A stretch of DNA of 64,000 nucleotides from Posidoniimonas corsicana. GTDB taxonomy: Bacteria > Planctomycetota > Planctomycetia > Pirellulales > Lacipirellulaceae. The notes under the pieces were generated by a model. It was not told the origin of the DNA. It worked only from the letters and a program-made list of their open reading frames with translations, and made no database searches. The translations under genes and the position numbers were made by a program. Position 1 is the stretch's first letter. Every line of letters starts with the position of its first letter. The DNA lies in assembly GCF_007859765.1 (NCBI RefSeq), contig NZ_SIHJ01000001.1, positions 1,570,067 through 1,634,066 of the forward strand, given 5' to 3'. Positions 55,119 through 64,000 of the stretch are shown one piece after another.

Positions 55119-56053
55119 GCGATGCAAGAGTTTCGGTCTTGATGGCCGCCTACAACGCGATGCCGTACCTGCCGGCGGCGGTCGACTCGGTGCTGGGGCA
55201 AACGCTTGCGGACTTCGAGTTCGTCATCGTCGACGACGGCTCGACCGACGGGACGCCGGAGTACCTCGCTTCGCTGGAGGACCCGCGGGTGCGAGTCGTC
55301 ACCCAGGAGAACGGCGGGCTGGCCGCGGCATTGAACACCGGTTTGGCCCACTGCCGAGCTAAGTACGTCGCGCGGATGGACGCGGACGACCTCTCGCTGC
55401 CCGAGCGACTCGAGCGGCAGGCGGCCTACCTGGACCTGCACGCCGAGGTCGGGTGCGTGGGCTGCCAGACCTCGCACTTCGGCGCCACGCGTGTGGGGGG
55501 CAGCCTGAAGATGCCCGCGACGCACACCGAGATCCGACGCGCGCTAGAGGAGGGTCGGCACGCCATCGTCCACGCTAGCGTGATGGCCCGCACAGAACTT
55601 GTCCGCCGGGTCGGCGCGTACTGGCCGTACCGCCTGGTGAGCGAGGACCACGACCTGTTCCTCCGCCTGAGCGAGGCGTCGCAGATCTCCACTATCGGGC
55701 CGGTCATGTACCACGTGCGGGTGCACAGCGGCAGCCTCAACGGCAGGTACATGAAGTCGATCCGCCGGGGCATCGACTACGCCCGCGAGCTGGCAACGCG
55801 GCGCGGCGCCGGGCGGCCGCCGATCAGCTACGAGGAGTTCGCCGAGTCCCGCGACTCGGCGCCGCTGCACCGCCGGGCGCTGGAGTGGCTGGACGCTTAC
55901 GCCCGGTCCAGCTACCTGGCGGGCGTGGGCGACCTGTACGGAGACCGCGCCCTCCGCGGCAAGTTGAAGCTGGCCCTCGCGGCTAGCCTGGCGCCCAAGC
56001 TGACCGTGCAGCGGGTGCAACGGATGCTGACCGGCGGCCGGGCACGCGGGTAG
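55115..56053 (+). CDS. Glycosyltransferase, GT2 family
   Basis: 312 aa GT-A enzyme: VSVLMAAYNAMPYLPAAVDSVLGQTLADFEFVIVDDGSTDGTPEYL at the N-terminus, the metal-binding DADD (RMDADDLSLPERLERQ) and a W-x-x-EDHDLFLRLSE block. It adds a sugar in repeat-unit synthesis. Overlaps the polymerase gene by 4 bases. Confidence 0.92.
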   Translation: MSDARVSVLMAAYNAMPYLPAAVDSVLGQTLADFEFVIVDDGSTDGTPEYLASLEDPRVRVVTQENGGLAAALNTGLAHCRAKYVARMDADDLSLPERLERQAAYLDLHAEVGCVGCQTSHFGATRVGGSLKMPATHTEIRRALEEGRHAIVHASVMARTELVRRVGAYWPYRLVSEDHDLFLRLSEASQISTIGPVMYHVRVHSGSLNGRYMKSIRRGIDYARELATRRGAGRPPISYEEFAESRDSAPLHRRALEWLDAYARSSYLAGVGDLYGDRALRGKLKLALAASLAPKLTVQRVQRMLTGGRARG

Positions 56054-56111
56054 TTGGCGGCGAGAGTAGACACATCGACTGAGGCGACACCTAAGCGGAG
56101 AGTAGACAACC

Positions 56112-57191
56112 ATGAGCGTAGCGATAGTCACCGGCTCTGCCGGGTTAATCGGATCGGAGGCCGCGGCCTTCTTCGCCGAGTCGGGGTTCGACGTTGTGGG
56201 CGTCGACAACGACATGCGGCAGCAGTTCTTCGGCGCAGACGCTTCCACTAAGTGGAACCGTCTGCGGCTGCAGCAGCGGCTGGGCAGCCGGTACACGCAC
56301 CAGAGCATCGACATCCGCGACGACGCGGCTGTCGACGCGCTGTTCGACAAGTACGGTTCGGCGGTAGAGCTGATCATCCACACCGCTGCACAGCCTTCGC
56401 ACGACTGGGCGGCGCGGGCGCCGAAGATTGACTTCGGCGTCAACGCCCAGGGGACGCTCAACCTGCTTGAGGCGGCGCGGCAGAACTGCCCCGACGCGGT
56501 TTTCATCTTCACCTCGACGAACAAGGTCTACGGCGACACGCCCAACAGCCTGCCGCTGGTCGAGCAGGCCACGCGTTGGGAGATCGACCCCGACCACACC
56601 TACGCCGGCGGCATCCGCGAGGACATGTCGATCGACAACTCCAAGCACAGCCTGTTCGGGGCGTCGAAGGTGGCCGCCGACGTGCTTGTGCAGGAGTACG
56701 GCCGGTACTTCGACATGCGGACCGCGTGCTTCCGCGGCGGCTGCCTAACAGGCCCCAGCCACTCCGGCGCCAAGCTGCACGGCTTCCTGGCGTACCTGAT
56801 GAAGTGCACGGTGACCGGCGAGCCGTACAGCGTGTTCGGCTACCAGGGCAAGCAGGTGCGGGACAACATCCACAGCGCCGACCTGATCCGCGCCTTCCAC
56901 GCATTCTACCAGGACCCCAAGTGCGCGGCGGTCTACAACATCGGCGGCGGGCGGTACAGCAACTGCTCGATGCTCGAGGCGATCGACCTGTGCCAGCAGG
57001 TCGCCGGTCGTGACCTGCAGTGGACCTACGAGGAGGGGAACCGGTCCGGTGACCACATCTGGTGGATCAGCGACCTCGCCGCGTTCCAACGGGACTACCC
57101 CGACTGGCGCCTGGAGCACGACGTCCCGGAGATCCTGCAGCAGATCTACGAGGCCAACGTCGAACGCTGGACGGAGGCGGCAATCGCATGA
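56112..57191 (+). CDS. NAD-dependent sugar-nucleotide epimerase (CDP-paratose 2-epimerase-like)
   Basis: 359-aa extended SDR. NAD site [31 protein letters not shown] and [15 protein letters not shown] are typical of the CDP-tyvelose/paratose epimerase group; [12 protein letters not shown] is the catalytic Ser/Thr strand. At the catalytic Tyr-x3-Lys position the protein has Phe (SLFGASK), which as I recall recurs in this subgroup. It makes a nucleotide sugar for the EPS; the precise substrate is unknown. Confidence 0.85.
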   Translation: MSVAIVTGSAGLIGSEAAAFFAESGFDVVGVDNDMRQQFFGADASTKWNRLRLQQRLGSRYTHQSIDIRDDAAVDALFDKYGSAVELIIHTAAQPSHDWAARAPKIDFGVNAQGTLNLLEAARQNCPDAVFIFTSTNKVYGDTPNSLPLVEQATRWEIDPDHTYAGGIREDMSIDNSKHSLFGASKVAADVLVQEYGRYFDMRTACFRGGCLTGPSHSGAKLHGFLAYLMKCTVTGEPYSVFGYQGKQVRDNIHSADLIRAFHAFYQDPKCAAVYNIGGGRYSNCSMLEAIDLCQQVAGRDLQWTYEEGNRSGDHIWWISDLAAFQRDYPDWRLEHDVPEILQQIYEANVERWTEAAIA

Positions 57192-57991
57192 CCAGCGACA
57201 CCAAGCACAGCGTGTTGGGGGTGATGATCGACGGGGTCGACTACGCCGGGGCGGTAGGCCGTGTGATGGCGGCCGCGCGGGAGCGGCGCCCGTATGCGGT
57301 CTCTGCGCTAGCCGTGCACGGCCTGATGACCGGCGTGCTCGACCCCGCGCACCGCTACCGGCTGAACTCGTTCGAGATGCTCTGCCCTGATGGGCAGCCG
57401 GTCCGCTGGGCGCTCAACGGGATGCACGGCGCCGGCCTAGCAGACCGCGTGTACGGGCCGAACCTGATGCTGCACGTTTGTGAGCAGGCGGCGGCGGACG
57501 GCGTGCCAGTCTTCTTGTTCGGGGGGAACGAGGATCTGCTTGCGGCGCTCTCCTCCAACCTGCAGCGACGCTTTCCGGACCTGCAGATCGCAGGCGCGCG
57601 GGCGTCAAAGTTCCGCACGCTCACGCCGGACGAGCGTCAGGAACTGGTCGCCGAGATCCGCGACAGCGGCGCCGGCGTCACATTTGTTGGGCTCGGCTGT
57701 CCTCGCCAGGAGGTGTTCGCGTACGAAATGCGCGAGGAGGTCTCGATGCCGCTGCTGGCCGTTGGCGCCGCGTTCAACTTCCATGCGGGCCAGCTCGACC
57801 AGGCGCCCAAGTGGATGCAGGACCGGGGACTCGAGTGGTTCTACCGCCTGGTGAAGGAGCCGCGTCGGCTGTGGAAACGGTACGGGCTGCTCAACCCGCT
57901 GTACGTCACCCTGCTCGCGGCGCAGTGGTCGGGCCTCTGGCGCCCAACCCACCCGGGAGATCCCCCGCGGGCGCAGGTGTGCTACGGCTGA
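57188..57991 (+). CDS. WecG/TagA/CpsF-family glycosyltransferase (GT26)
   Basis: 267 aa, start ATG 57188 overlapping the epimerase stop as ATGA. Family motifs: [57 protein letters not shown] and [42 protein letters not shown]. Transfers a sugar (ManNAc/ManNAcA-like in known members) to a lipid-linked acceptor at the inner membrane face. Confidence 0.93.
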   Translation: MTSDTKHSVLGVMIDGVDYAGAVGRVMAAARERRPYAVSALAVHGLMTGVLDPAHRYRLNSFEMLCPDGQPVRWALNGMHGAGLADRVYGPNLMLHVCEQAAADGVPVFLFGGNEDLLAALSSNLQRRFPDLQIAGARASKFRTLTPDERQELVAEIRDSGAGVTFVGLGCPRQEVFAYEMREEVSMPLLAVGAAFNFHAGQLDQAPKWMQDRGLEWFYRLVKEPRRLWKRYGLLNPLYVTLLAAQWSGLWRPTHPGDPPRAQVCYG

Positions 57992-58037
57992 ACCGGCGGC
58001 AGGCGGACATGAACAACTCCAGGCGAAACAGAGTACC

Positions 58038-58868
58038 ATGACCTCGATCAACCACCTCCCCGACAGCCCTCTCTCGCTGGCCGATACGGACGAGCTGGTC
58101 AGCTCCGGCGCGGTCGCCCATCGCGACGGTCGCCGGGTGCTGGTTGTGCTGCCTGCGTTCAACGAGGGCGCCGCGCTCCCGCCGCTGCTTGACGCAATCT
58201 CCGCGACGCTGGCAGACGGCGTGCTGGAACACGAGATCATCGTTGTCGATGACGGCAGCGCCGACGACACCGCGATGGTTGCCAGCCAGGCGTCGTTTCA
58301 TTATCCCGTGCGGGTGGTGCGGCACGAGCGGAACCGCGGACTGGCCGCCGCACTGCGCACCGGCCTGGAGGCCGCGGTGGCCGACGCCGGTCCCGGCGAC
58401 ATCATCGTCACGATGGACGCGGACAACACCCAGCCGCCCGGCCTGCTGCCCCGCATGCTCGCCATGATTAACGAGGGGCACGACCTGGTCATCGCCTCCC
58501 GCTTCCAGCCCGGCGCGAGGGTGGTGGGCGTGCCGCTGTACCGCAACCTGCTGAGCCGAGCCTCGCTGGTGCTGTTCAAGCTTGCGCTGCCGATCCACGG
58601 CGTGCGCGACTACACCTGCGGCTACCGCGCGTACCGCGCAGCGCCCCTGGCCGACGCCATGCGGCACTACGGCGACCGGTTCGTCAGCGAGCAGGGCTTC
58701 TCCTGCATGGTCGACGTGCTGCTCAAGCTCCGCGGCCGCGGGCTGGTGATGGGCGAGGCGCCGATGATCCTCCGCTACGACCAGAAGCCCGGCGAGAGCA
58801 AGATGAACGTCCTCCGCACGATCCGGCAGACGATGTCGCTGATCGTCCGCCGCCGGCTGGGGAGGTAG
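58038..58868 (+). CDS. Glycosyltransferase, GT2 family (dolichyl-phosphate-mannose-synthase-like)
   Basis: 276 aa GT-A fold: VLVVLPAFNEGAALPPLLDAI, EIIVVDDGSADDTAMVA, HERNRGLAAALRTGLEAA and IIVTMDADNTQPPGLLPRM. No C-terminal membrane helices. Could make a polyprenyl-phosphate sugar, which would fit the GT87-like integral-membrane transferase at the end of the operon (inference). Confidence 0.88.
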   Translation: MTSINHLPDSPLSLADTDELVSSGAVAHRDGRRVLVVLPAFNEGAALPPLLDAISATLADGVLEHEIIVVDDGSADDTAMVASQASFHYPVRVVRHERNRGLAAALRTGLEAAVADAGPGDIIVTMDADNTQPPGLLPRMLAMINEGHDLVIASRFQPGARVVGVPLYRNLLSRASLVLFKLALPIHGVRDYTCGYRAYRAAPLADAMRHYGDRFVSEQGFSCMVDVLLKLRGRGLVMGEAPMILRYDQKPGESKMNVLRTIRQTMSLIVRRRLGR

Positions 58869-58869
58869 C

Positions 58870-60288
58870 ATGCACGACTCGGAAGCGGACAATCGGAAGC
58901 ACTGGGCCATCGTGGGCGGCGGGATGCTCGGCATGACGCTCGCGTACCGGCTTGCGCAACGCGGTCAGCGGGTGACGCTGCTGGAGGCCGCGCCCACGCT
59001 GGGCGGCCTGGCCAGCGCCTGGCGACTGGGCGATGTCACCTGGGACCGCTTCTACCACGTGACGCTGCTCTCGGACACGCACCTCCACGCCCTGCTCGCC
59101 GAGATCGGGGTGGAGGAGTCGATGCGGTGGGTTGAGACCAAGACCGGCTTCTACTCCGGTGGCGAACTCTACTCGATGTCCAACTCCGTCGAGTTCCTCC
59201 GCTTTCCGCCGCTGACGCTGGCGGAGAAGCTCCGCCTGGGCGCCACGATCTTCTACGCCTCGAAGCTGAAGAACTGGAAATCCCTGGAGAAGGTCTCGGT
59301 CGAGTCGTGGCTCCGCAGGCACTCGGGCGCCGGCGTGTTCGAGAAGATCTGGCTGCCGCTGCTCAAGGCCAAGCTGGGCGACGCCTACCGGGACACCTCG
59401 GCCGCGTTCATCTGGGCCCACATCAACCGGATGTACGCGGCGCGGCGTTCAGGGCTGAAGAAGGAGATGTTCGGCTACGTGCCCGGCGGGTACGCGGCGA
59501 TCCTCGATCGGCTTGCGGAGACGCTCCGCGGCGCCGGCGTGCGGATCGAGTGCGACGCGCCCGTCCATGAGGCCGTGGCGGCGGAACAGGGCGGGGTGAG
59601 GGTCACCTACGGCGGCGAGCCGCCGCGGCGTTTCGACAACGTGGTGTTCACGACGCCGACGCCGGTCATCTCGCGGGCGCTCCCGGACCTGACGGCCGGC
59701 GAACGGGAACGGTTCGACGGCGTGCGGTACCTGGGCATCGTCTGCGCATCGCTGCTGCTCAAGAAGCCGATTTCCAAGTACTACGTCACGAACATCACCG
59801 ACGCGTGGGTGCCGCTCACCGCCGTGATCGAGATGACCACTATCGTCGACCGGGAAGAACTCGGCGGGCACGCGCTGGTCTACCTGCCGAAGTACGTCCC
59901 GTCGGACGACCCGCTGTTCGAGGAGTCAGACGGGTCGCTCCGTGAGCGGTGGATCGGCACGCTCGAGAAGATGTACCCGCACTTCTCTCGCGACGACGTG
60001 CAGGCGTTCCAGGTCTGCCGGGCCCGCAGCGTTATGGCGCTGCCGACGCTGGGCTACTCCGAGCGTCTGCCCCCGCTGCAGACCTCCATCCCCGGCGTGT
60101 ACGCAGTGAACTCGGCCCACATACTCAAGGGGAACCTCAACGTCAACGAGACCGTGCAGGTTGCCGACGAGGCGATCGCCGGTGTGCTGGCCCCGGCGCT
60201 TGCTGCTGGTCAAAGCCCGACAACCCCCACCCGACCCACACGAGGTGACGATGCGCAAGCCGCTCGCGAGCTTATCGCTCGACCTTGA
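58870..60288 (+). CDS. FAD-dependent oxidoreductase (amine-oxidase/protoporphyrinogen-oxidase-like)
   Basis: 472 aa. N-terminal dinucleotide fold WAIVGGGMLGMTLAYRLAQRGQRVTLLEAAPTLGGLASAW, then DRFYHVTLLSDTHLHALL; the overall arrangement resembles UDP-galactopyranose-mutase-like and amine-oxidase flavoproteins found in EPS clusters. The chemistry is unknown; modification of a sugar or lipid carrier is possible. SD GGAGGT at 58861-58866, at the end of the preceding gene. Confidence 0.82.
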   Translation: MHDSEADNRKHWAIVGGGMLGMTLAYRLAQRGQRVTLLEAAPTLGGLASAWRLGDVTWDRFYHVTLLSDTHLHALLAEIGVEESMRWVETKTGFYSGGELYSMSNSVEFLRFPPLTLAEKLRLGATIFYASKLKNWKSLEKVSVESWLRRHSGAGVFEKIWLPLLKAKLGDAYRDTSAAFIWAHINRMYAARRSGLKKEMFGYVPGGYAAILDRLAETLRGAGVRIECDAPVHEAVAAEQGGVRVTYGGEPPRRFDNVVFTTPTPVISRALPDLTAGERERFDGVRYLGIVCASLLLKKPISKYYVTNITDAWVPLTAVIEMTTIVDREELGGHALVYLPKYVPSDDPLFEESDGSLRERWIGTLEKMYPHFSRDDVQAFQVCRARSVMALPTLGYSERLPPLQTSIPGVYAVNSAHILKGNLNVNETVQVADEAIAGVLAPALAAGQSPTTPTRPTRGDDAQAARELIARP

Positions 60289-61225
60289 CAACAAGTGGGC
60301 GTACCTGAGGACGTTGGGGCCGGGGAACTGGGAACACTACCCCTGCTACCTGGACGTCGTGGCACCGCGTGTGGTGGCTGCGCTCGAGCGGTTCGACCTC
60401 CGCATGACGGTGTTTGTCGTCGGCAAGGATCTGGAGTCCGAGTCGGGACGCGACGCGGTGTGCCAGCTAGCCGAGGCCGGCTGCGAGATCGGCAACCACA
60501 CCTACAACCACTACCCATGGCTGCAGACGCTCCCCCGTGCCGAGCAACGCCGCGAGATCCTGGACGCGCACGACGCCATCCGGCTCCTGACCGGCGCACC
60601 GCCGCGGGGTTTCCGTGGGCCGGGCTTCAGCAACTCTGCCCAGCTGCTCGGCTTGCTCACCGAGCTCGACTACGCCTACGACTCCAGCAGCCTGCCGGCG
60701 GCCACGGCGCCGCTGGCCCGGATGTACTGCGCGGCTAACTCGCTCTGGAGCAGCGGTCCACGCGGGCAGATGTTCGGCTCGTGGACCGACGCCTTCCGCC
60801 CGCTGCGTCCGCACCGCATCGACACGCCGTACGGCGGCATCACCGAGTTGCCCGTCACCACGATGCCGCTGCTGCGAACGCCTATCCACATGACCTACCT
60901 CGCGCACCTGGCGCAGTACTCCCGCGGCGCGGCGGCGGCCTATCTGCAAACCGCGGCGCGGCTCTGCAAGGTCCGTGGCGTGGCGCCGTCGCTGCTCTTG
61001 CACCCGCTCGACTTCATGGGCGCTGAGGACGATCCGGAGCTTACCTTTCTCCCGGGCATGAGGCTGCCCGGGGAAGCGAAGTGGGCGTTGCTGGTCGAGA
61101 TGCTCGAGCGGTTCGCCGAGCACTTCGAGTTGAACACGGTCGCCGCGCACGCCGGGCTGACGGTCCCTCCGTTGGGCCGGGAGGATACCATCGCGGCCGT
61201 TTCCGGGGCGGGCGATGGGGGCTGA
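60251..61225 (+). CDS. Polysaccharide deacetylase-like protein (CE4/NodB fold)
   Basis: 324 aa from the ATG at 60251 (SD GAGG), overlapping the oxidoreductase by 38 bases. NodB motifs: Asp-Asp pair in SLSLDLDNKW, metal His pair in EIGNHTYNHYPWL, and RGFRGPGFSNSAQLL for motif 3; LLHPLDFMG supplies the late His. No signal peptide, so it may act in the cytoplasm on lipid-linked or nucleotide sugars. Removes N- or O-acetyl groups. Confidence 0.86.
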   Translation: MRKPLASLSLDLDNKWAYLRTLGPGNWEHYPCYLDVVAPRVVAALERFDLRMTVFVVGKDLESESGRDAVCQLAEAGCEIGNHTYNHYPWLQTLPRAEQRREILDAHDAIRLLTGAPPRGFRGPGFSNSAQLLGLLTELDYAYDSSSLPAATAPLARMYCAANSLWSSGPRGQMFGSWTDAFRPLRPHRIDTPYGGITELPVTTMPLLRTPIHMTYLAHLAQYSRGAAAAYLQTAARLCKVRGVAPSLLLHPLDFMGAEDDPELTFLPGMRLPGEAKWALLVEMLERFAEHFELNTVAAHAGLTVPPLGREDTIAAVSGAGDGG

Positions 61226-62513
61226 CGACAGCAGGCCCGCCGGCGACTGGGAGCTGCCGCTGGCCGCCCTCGCCGCGCTCGGCGTGGTTGCCGCCGCCTG
61301 CATCTGCCTGGGCGGCTACCGGGCTTTTGAGGGGCGGCATGTCTCAGGGCCGTACGACCCGCAACAGGACGGCTTTTTCGACTTCGCGCACGGCGTCTAC
61401 TATCCATGTCAGGCGTTTGTCGATGGCGTCAGTCCCTACGGCCAGGCGTTTGTGGACGGCTACCCCGTTGCGGACCCCGTTCCGCTCTACACGCCGTCCC
61501 ATTTTCTTCTGCACGCACCGCTTACGCTGCTCCCCCTGCTGCCGGCAAGCGTGACTTACTTCGCGCTTTTGCTGGCGATGATCTACGCGATTGCGCGGCT
61601 GTCCGCCGACGCGGCCCAGGCGCCCGGCGCGTGGCCGCTGATCGGCTGCCTGCTCTTGATGACACGCGGCGGGCAGGCCACGCTGGCGTCAGGTTACTTC
61701 ACGTTAGAATTGGTGCTGGGGGCGTTGGTCGCGTTGCGCTACGCCGCGAGCCGGCCCTGGCTGTCCGCCTGCGGCGTGCTGCTGGCGGCCGGGAAGCCGA
61801 CCTACCTGATCCCGCTGCTGATTCTGCTGGCCGTGCGGGGGAACTTGAAGGCGGCGGTGCGGGGTGGCGGGCTGACGGGCGTTGCTTCGGCGGCGGCGGT
61901 TGGTTGGTTGGCGGCTGGCGGTAGATTCGATTCGTTCCTCGCATCGATCACCGACAGCACCGAGGCTCGTGCGGCGCAGGTCGACCAGTTGCCGATCAAC
62001 AGCTTCACCCAGGTCGACCTGCTGAGCCTGATCAGCAAGTGGATGGACTGGAGCCCCGGCTACGCGGTTAGCATGGCCGTGATGCTGGTGCTGCTGACGC
62101 CGATTGGCGTCGCGCTGCGGCGGTTGAATAGTCAGGGCGACTCGGCGGGCGCTGCGACGCAGTCTGGCGCGCTCGCGGCGCTGGCTATCGTCGTCACGGT
62201 ATTCCACCAGTCGTACGACGCGCTGCTGCTGGTGGCGGCCATCACGGGCCTGGCGACCGGGCGGCCGGAGCGGTCTTGGCGGGGGATCCCAAGGTGGGCT
62301 AGGTGGGGCTTGGCCGCCCTCTGCTTAACGCCCTCGTTCAACCTGCTATCGACGCGCGCGTTTCTGCAGAAGCTCGGGATTGCCCCGCCGGACACGGGGT
62401 TCACGCTCGTCACGAGCATCAACGGGACCGCGTTGGCGGCCGCGTTGCTGCTGATGCTCTGGCTGGCCTGCCGGCGCTGTGCGACGCGAGCCGAGGAACG
62501 CCCCCCCGGCTAG
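61215..62513 (+). CDS. GT87/DUF2029-like membrane glycosyltransferase
   Basis: 432 aa with about ten membrane helices. After the first helix the external loop contains YDPQQDGFFDFAHGVYYP and VADPVPLYTPSHFLLHAPL, similar to the acidic loop of GT-C polyprenyl-phosphate-sugar transferases of the DUF2029 (GT87) group. It likely adds a sugar to the chain outside the membrane. Start ATG 61215, 11 bases inside the deacetylase gene. Last gene of the EPS run; convergent with nqrM, overlapping by 4 bases. Confidence 0.7.
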   Translation: MGADDSRPAGDWELPLAALAALGVVAAACICLGGYRAFEGRHVSGPYDPQQDGFFDFAHGVYYPCQAFVDGVSPYGQAFVDGYPVADPVPLYTPSHFLLHAPLTLLPLLPASVTYFALLLAMIYAIARLSADAAQAPGAWPLIGCLLLMTRGGQATLASGYFTLELVLGALVALRYAASRPWLSACGVLLAAGKPTYLIPLLILLAVRGNLKAAVRGGGLTGVASAAAVGWLAAGGRFDSFLASITDSTEARAAQVDQLPINSFTQVDLLSLISKWMDWSPGYAVSMAVMLVLLTPIGVALRRLNSQGDSAGAATQSGALAALAIVVTVFHQSYDALLLVAAITGLATGRPERSWRGIPRWARWGLAALCLTPSFNLLSTRAFLQKLGIAPPDTGFTLVTSINGTALAAALLLMLWLACRRCATRAEERPPG

Positions 62514-62728
62514 TCGTTTGCCGAAGCGGCGTGCTCGCGGGCCCGCTCCCCGCGGCATTCGGGCGAGGGGTTGCTGCAGGCCTCGCAGATGGAGTTGCCG
62601 TCGCGGTCCTTGAAGTTGGCCAGGCCGCCGCACGAGCCCTTGATGCGGCGGTTGCTGATGAGCACGCCGATCGCCATCCCGGCCAGGGCGATCGCAAACA
62701 CGGCGGCGGTGATCAGGACTTGGGTCAT
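62510..62728 (-). CDS. nqrM: NqrM, maturation protein of Na+-translocating NADH:quinone reductase
   Basis: 72 aa. One N-terminal membrane helix (LITAAVFAIALAGMAIGVLI) followed by RRIKGSCGGL and further cysteines (ICEAC...PEC), the DUF539/NqrM pattern. It delivers iron for the unusual Fe site between NqrD and NqrE. Directly follows apbE (12 bases) in the nqr operon. Confidence 0.9.
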   Translation of the reverse strand: MTQVLITAAVFAIALAGMAIGVLISNRRIKGSCGGLANFKDRDGNSICEACSNPSPECRGERAREHAASAND

Positions 62729-62740
62729 AGCGGAAAGGTT

Positions 62741-63805
62741 CTAGTTGTCGCCCTCGGACAGGGAGTCCCACGCCGGCGTCCGGCGTTCGCGGAACCCCTC
62801 GGGCGTGCGTTCGATGAGCAGGGCGGCCACGCTGTTCTCGTTCGCCCAATTGTACCCCTCGTCGGGGCCCATGACCAACAACGCGGTCGCCAACGCGTCG
62901 GCCCGCATGCAGGAGGGCGCCAGCACACTCACGGTAGCCAGCTTGTGTTGCACGGGGCGGCCGGTGGCTGGGTCGATGGTGTGGGAGAAGCGCCGACCGT
63001 CCTCCTCGAAGAAGTTTCGGTAGTCGCCGGAGGTGGCGATCGACCGGTCGCGGAGTTCCAACACCGTCTGCAGGGTGCTGCCGTTCTCGTCGGGCTTCTC
63101 GACGCCGATCCGCCAGGGCTGGCCGTCCGGCTTCACGCCGCGGCAGACCACCTCGCCGCCGATCTCGACCATCGACGCGGTCGCGCCCAGCTCGGCGAGC
63201 AGGTCGGAAACGGCGTCCACGCCGTAACCTTTGGCTATGGCCGACAGGTCCAGGTAGACGTCGGGCCGCGACTTCTTGATCGCGGGCGGGTCGAGCCGAA
63301 CTTCGATCGACTGGTAGCCGATCCGGGCGAGCGCCGCCTGCACTTGTTCGTCGGTCGGCGGCTCAGTGCGGCGGCCGTCCGGGCCGAAGCCCCACAGGTT
63401 CACGACCGGACCAACGGTGGGGTCGAACCGGCCGTCCGTGTCTTGCGAGATCCGTAGCGCGTACGCGACCACCTTGGCGGTCTCGGGCGAGACTTCGAAC
63501 CAGTCGTCGCTTTCCGACTGGTTGAACCGCGACAGCTCCGACTCAGGGTCGTAGGTGGACATCCGCCGATTGATCTCGGCGAGCCGCGCGTCGACCTCGT
63601 GCTGCAACTCCTCCAGCCGCTCCGCGGCGTCCGGCGTGACCGCCTTCACCGAGTACCGCGTGCCCATGGTCGGTCCGGCGAACGTGACCACCGAGGGCGC
63701 CGATTGGATGGTCCCGTCGACCGGGCCGGGGGCGCAGCCGATCAGCAGCGGTCCGGCGGCGAACGCCAGCAGGCAGGCGCCGACAAGGCGGTAACCGGTA
63801 GCCAC
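62741..63805 (-). CDS. apbE: FAD:protein FMN transferase (ApbE), lipoprotein
   Basis: 354 aa from GTG at 63805, giving a lipoprotein signal (VATGYRLVGACLLAFAAGPLLIGC). Attaches FMN to Thr residues of NqrB and NqrC. Motifs: GPTMGTRYSV, DLSAIAKGYGVDAVSDLL, EIGGEVVCRG and FSHTIDPATGRPV, with the magnesium-site residues. An ATG at 63850 would overlap nqrF by 41 bases and lengthen the signal awkwardly. Confidence 0.93.
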   Translation of the reverse strand: MATGYRLVGACLLAFAAGPLLIGCAPGPVDGTIQSAPSVVTFAGPTMGTRYSVKAVTPDAAERLEELQHEVDARLAEINRRMSTYDPESELSRFNQSESDDWFEVSPETAKVVAYALRISQDTDGRFDPTVGPVVNLWGFGPDGRRTEPPTDEQVQAALARIGYQSIEVRLDPPAIKKSRPDVYLDLSAIAKGYGVDAVSDLLAELGATASMVEIGGEVVCRGVKPDGQPWRIGVEKPDENGSTLQTVLELRDRSIATSGDYRNFFEEDGRRFSHTIDPATGRPVQHKLATVSVLAPSCMRADALATALLVMGPDEGYNWANENSVAALLIERTPEGFRERRTPAWDSLSEGDN

Positions 63806-63809
63806 GCCG

Positions 63810-64000
63810 TTACCCACCGAAGTCGTCGTAGGCGATGTTTTCCTTCTCAACGCCCAGGTCGTCGAGCATCTTGAACACGGCCGCGTTCATCATGGGCGGG
63901 CCGCAGATGTAGTACTCGATGTCTTCCGGCGCTGGGTGGTCCTTCAGGTAGTTGTCGAGCAGCACCTGGTGGATGAAGCCCTGGTAGCCGGTCCAGTTGT
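63810..64000 (-). CDS. nqrF: NqrF, C-terminal end (cut by window edge)
   Basis: Only the last 63 codons (with stop) are present: [22 protein letters not shown] then NIAYDDFGG at the very end, the conserved C-terminus of the NADH-oxidising FAD/2Fe-2S subunit of Na+-NQR. Upstream nqrA-E are expected beyond the window. Confidence 0.93.
   Translation of the reverse strand, partial: NWTGYQGFIHQVLLDNYLKDHPAPEDIEYYICGPPMMNAAVFKMLDDLGVEKENIAYDDFGG

Noticed and set aside
1-64000. CRISPR arrays, insertion sequences, integrases, phage genes or att sites
   Set aside because: No direct-repeat arrays, transposase/recombinase motifs or flanking duplications were seen in any part of the window.

Overview
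This is a GC-rich, gene-dense bacterial chromosome segment, most consistent with a planctomycete of the order Pirellulales (Lacipirellulaceae-like). The placement is by inference from content: a Ser/Thr kinase with a DWG instead of DFG motif, a DUF1570 HExxH protein, a type I arylsulfatase, leucine-rich-repeat and zinc-ribbon membrane proteins of planctomycete style, an HU protein with a long C-terminal tail, and very GC-biased codon use. No rRNA, tRNA, CRISPR array, insertion sequence or phage gene was seen.

Layout. 1-12.5 kb is housekeeping: dCTP deaminase (partial), endonuclease III, a LON-domain protein and GTP cyclohydrolase I. Then comes a tight plus-strand run made of an FAD/Fe-S glycolate-oxidase-like enzyme, moaD, moaE, moaA, a class V cysteine desulfurase and a YkgJ cysteine-cluster protein, followed by an HU-like protein, a small lipoprotein, pyrD and trpS. 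12.5-20.3 kb holds a DUF1570 protein, an isoprenylcysteine methyltransferase-like protein, a trans-sulfuration PLP enzyme, a sugar-phosphate isomerase-like TIM barrel, a CHAD protein, aat and a zinc-ribbon membrane protein. 20.5-25.8 kb carries an HtrA protease (strong promoter), dnaG and rpoD, closed by a strong terminator. 25.9-31 kb has small and planctomycete-specific genes, a methylguanine methyltransferase and a transglutaminase-like protein. It also holds two adjacent genes, one a cold-shock protein, whose promoters and roughly 270-300 nt leaders are clearly homologous to each other.

31-43 kb contains a YrhK-like membrane protein and glutamate decarboxylase, a GH43 glycosidase, a membrane Ser/Thr kinase with an external sensor-like domain, an arylsulfatase, and a stretch of visibly lower GC with an LRR protein and an orphan secreted/anchored protein. 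43.2-46.3 kb is a large coiled-coil protein with an ABC/SMC-like layout but a destroyed Walker A, ending in DUF4332 helix-hairpin-helix modules. A pair of related inverted repeats lies just downstream of it.

46.4-62.5 kb is a Wzx/Wzy-type exopolysaccharide locus. A diguanylate cyclase is divergently placed in front of thirteen co-directional genes: priming sugar transferase with an N-terminal GGDEF-like region, GT4, Wzz, a CpsD-like ATPase without its P-loop lysine, flippase, polymerase/ligase, GT2, epimerase, WecG-type GT, GT2, FAD oxidoreductase, polysaccharide deacetylase and a GT87-like membrane protein. A good promoter, an upstream palindrome and a Shine-Dalgarno-sequestering hairpin precede it. 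The window closes on the minus strand with the end of an nqr operon (nqrF partial, apbE, nqrM) for the Na+-pumping NADH:quinone reductase.

The most promising undescribed element is the duplicated structured leader RNA (28854-29129 and 29464-29763). It has six colinear conserved boxes and base-paired stems with compensatory changes between the two copies.
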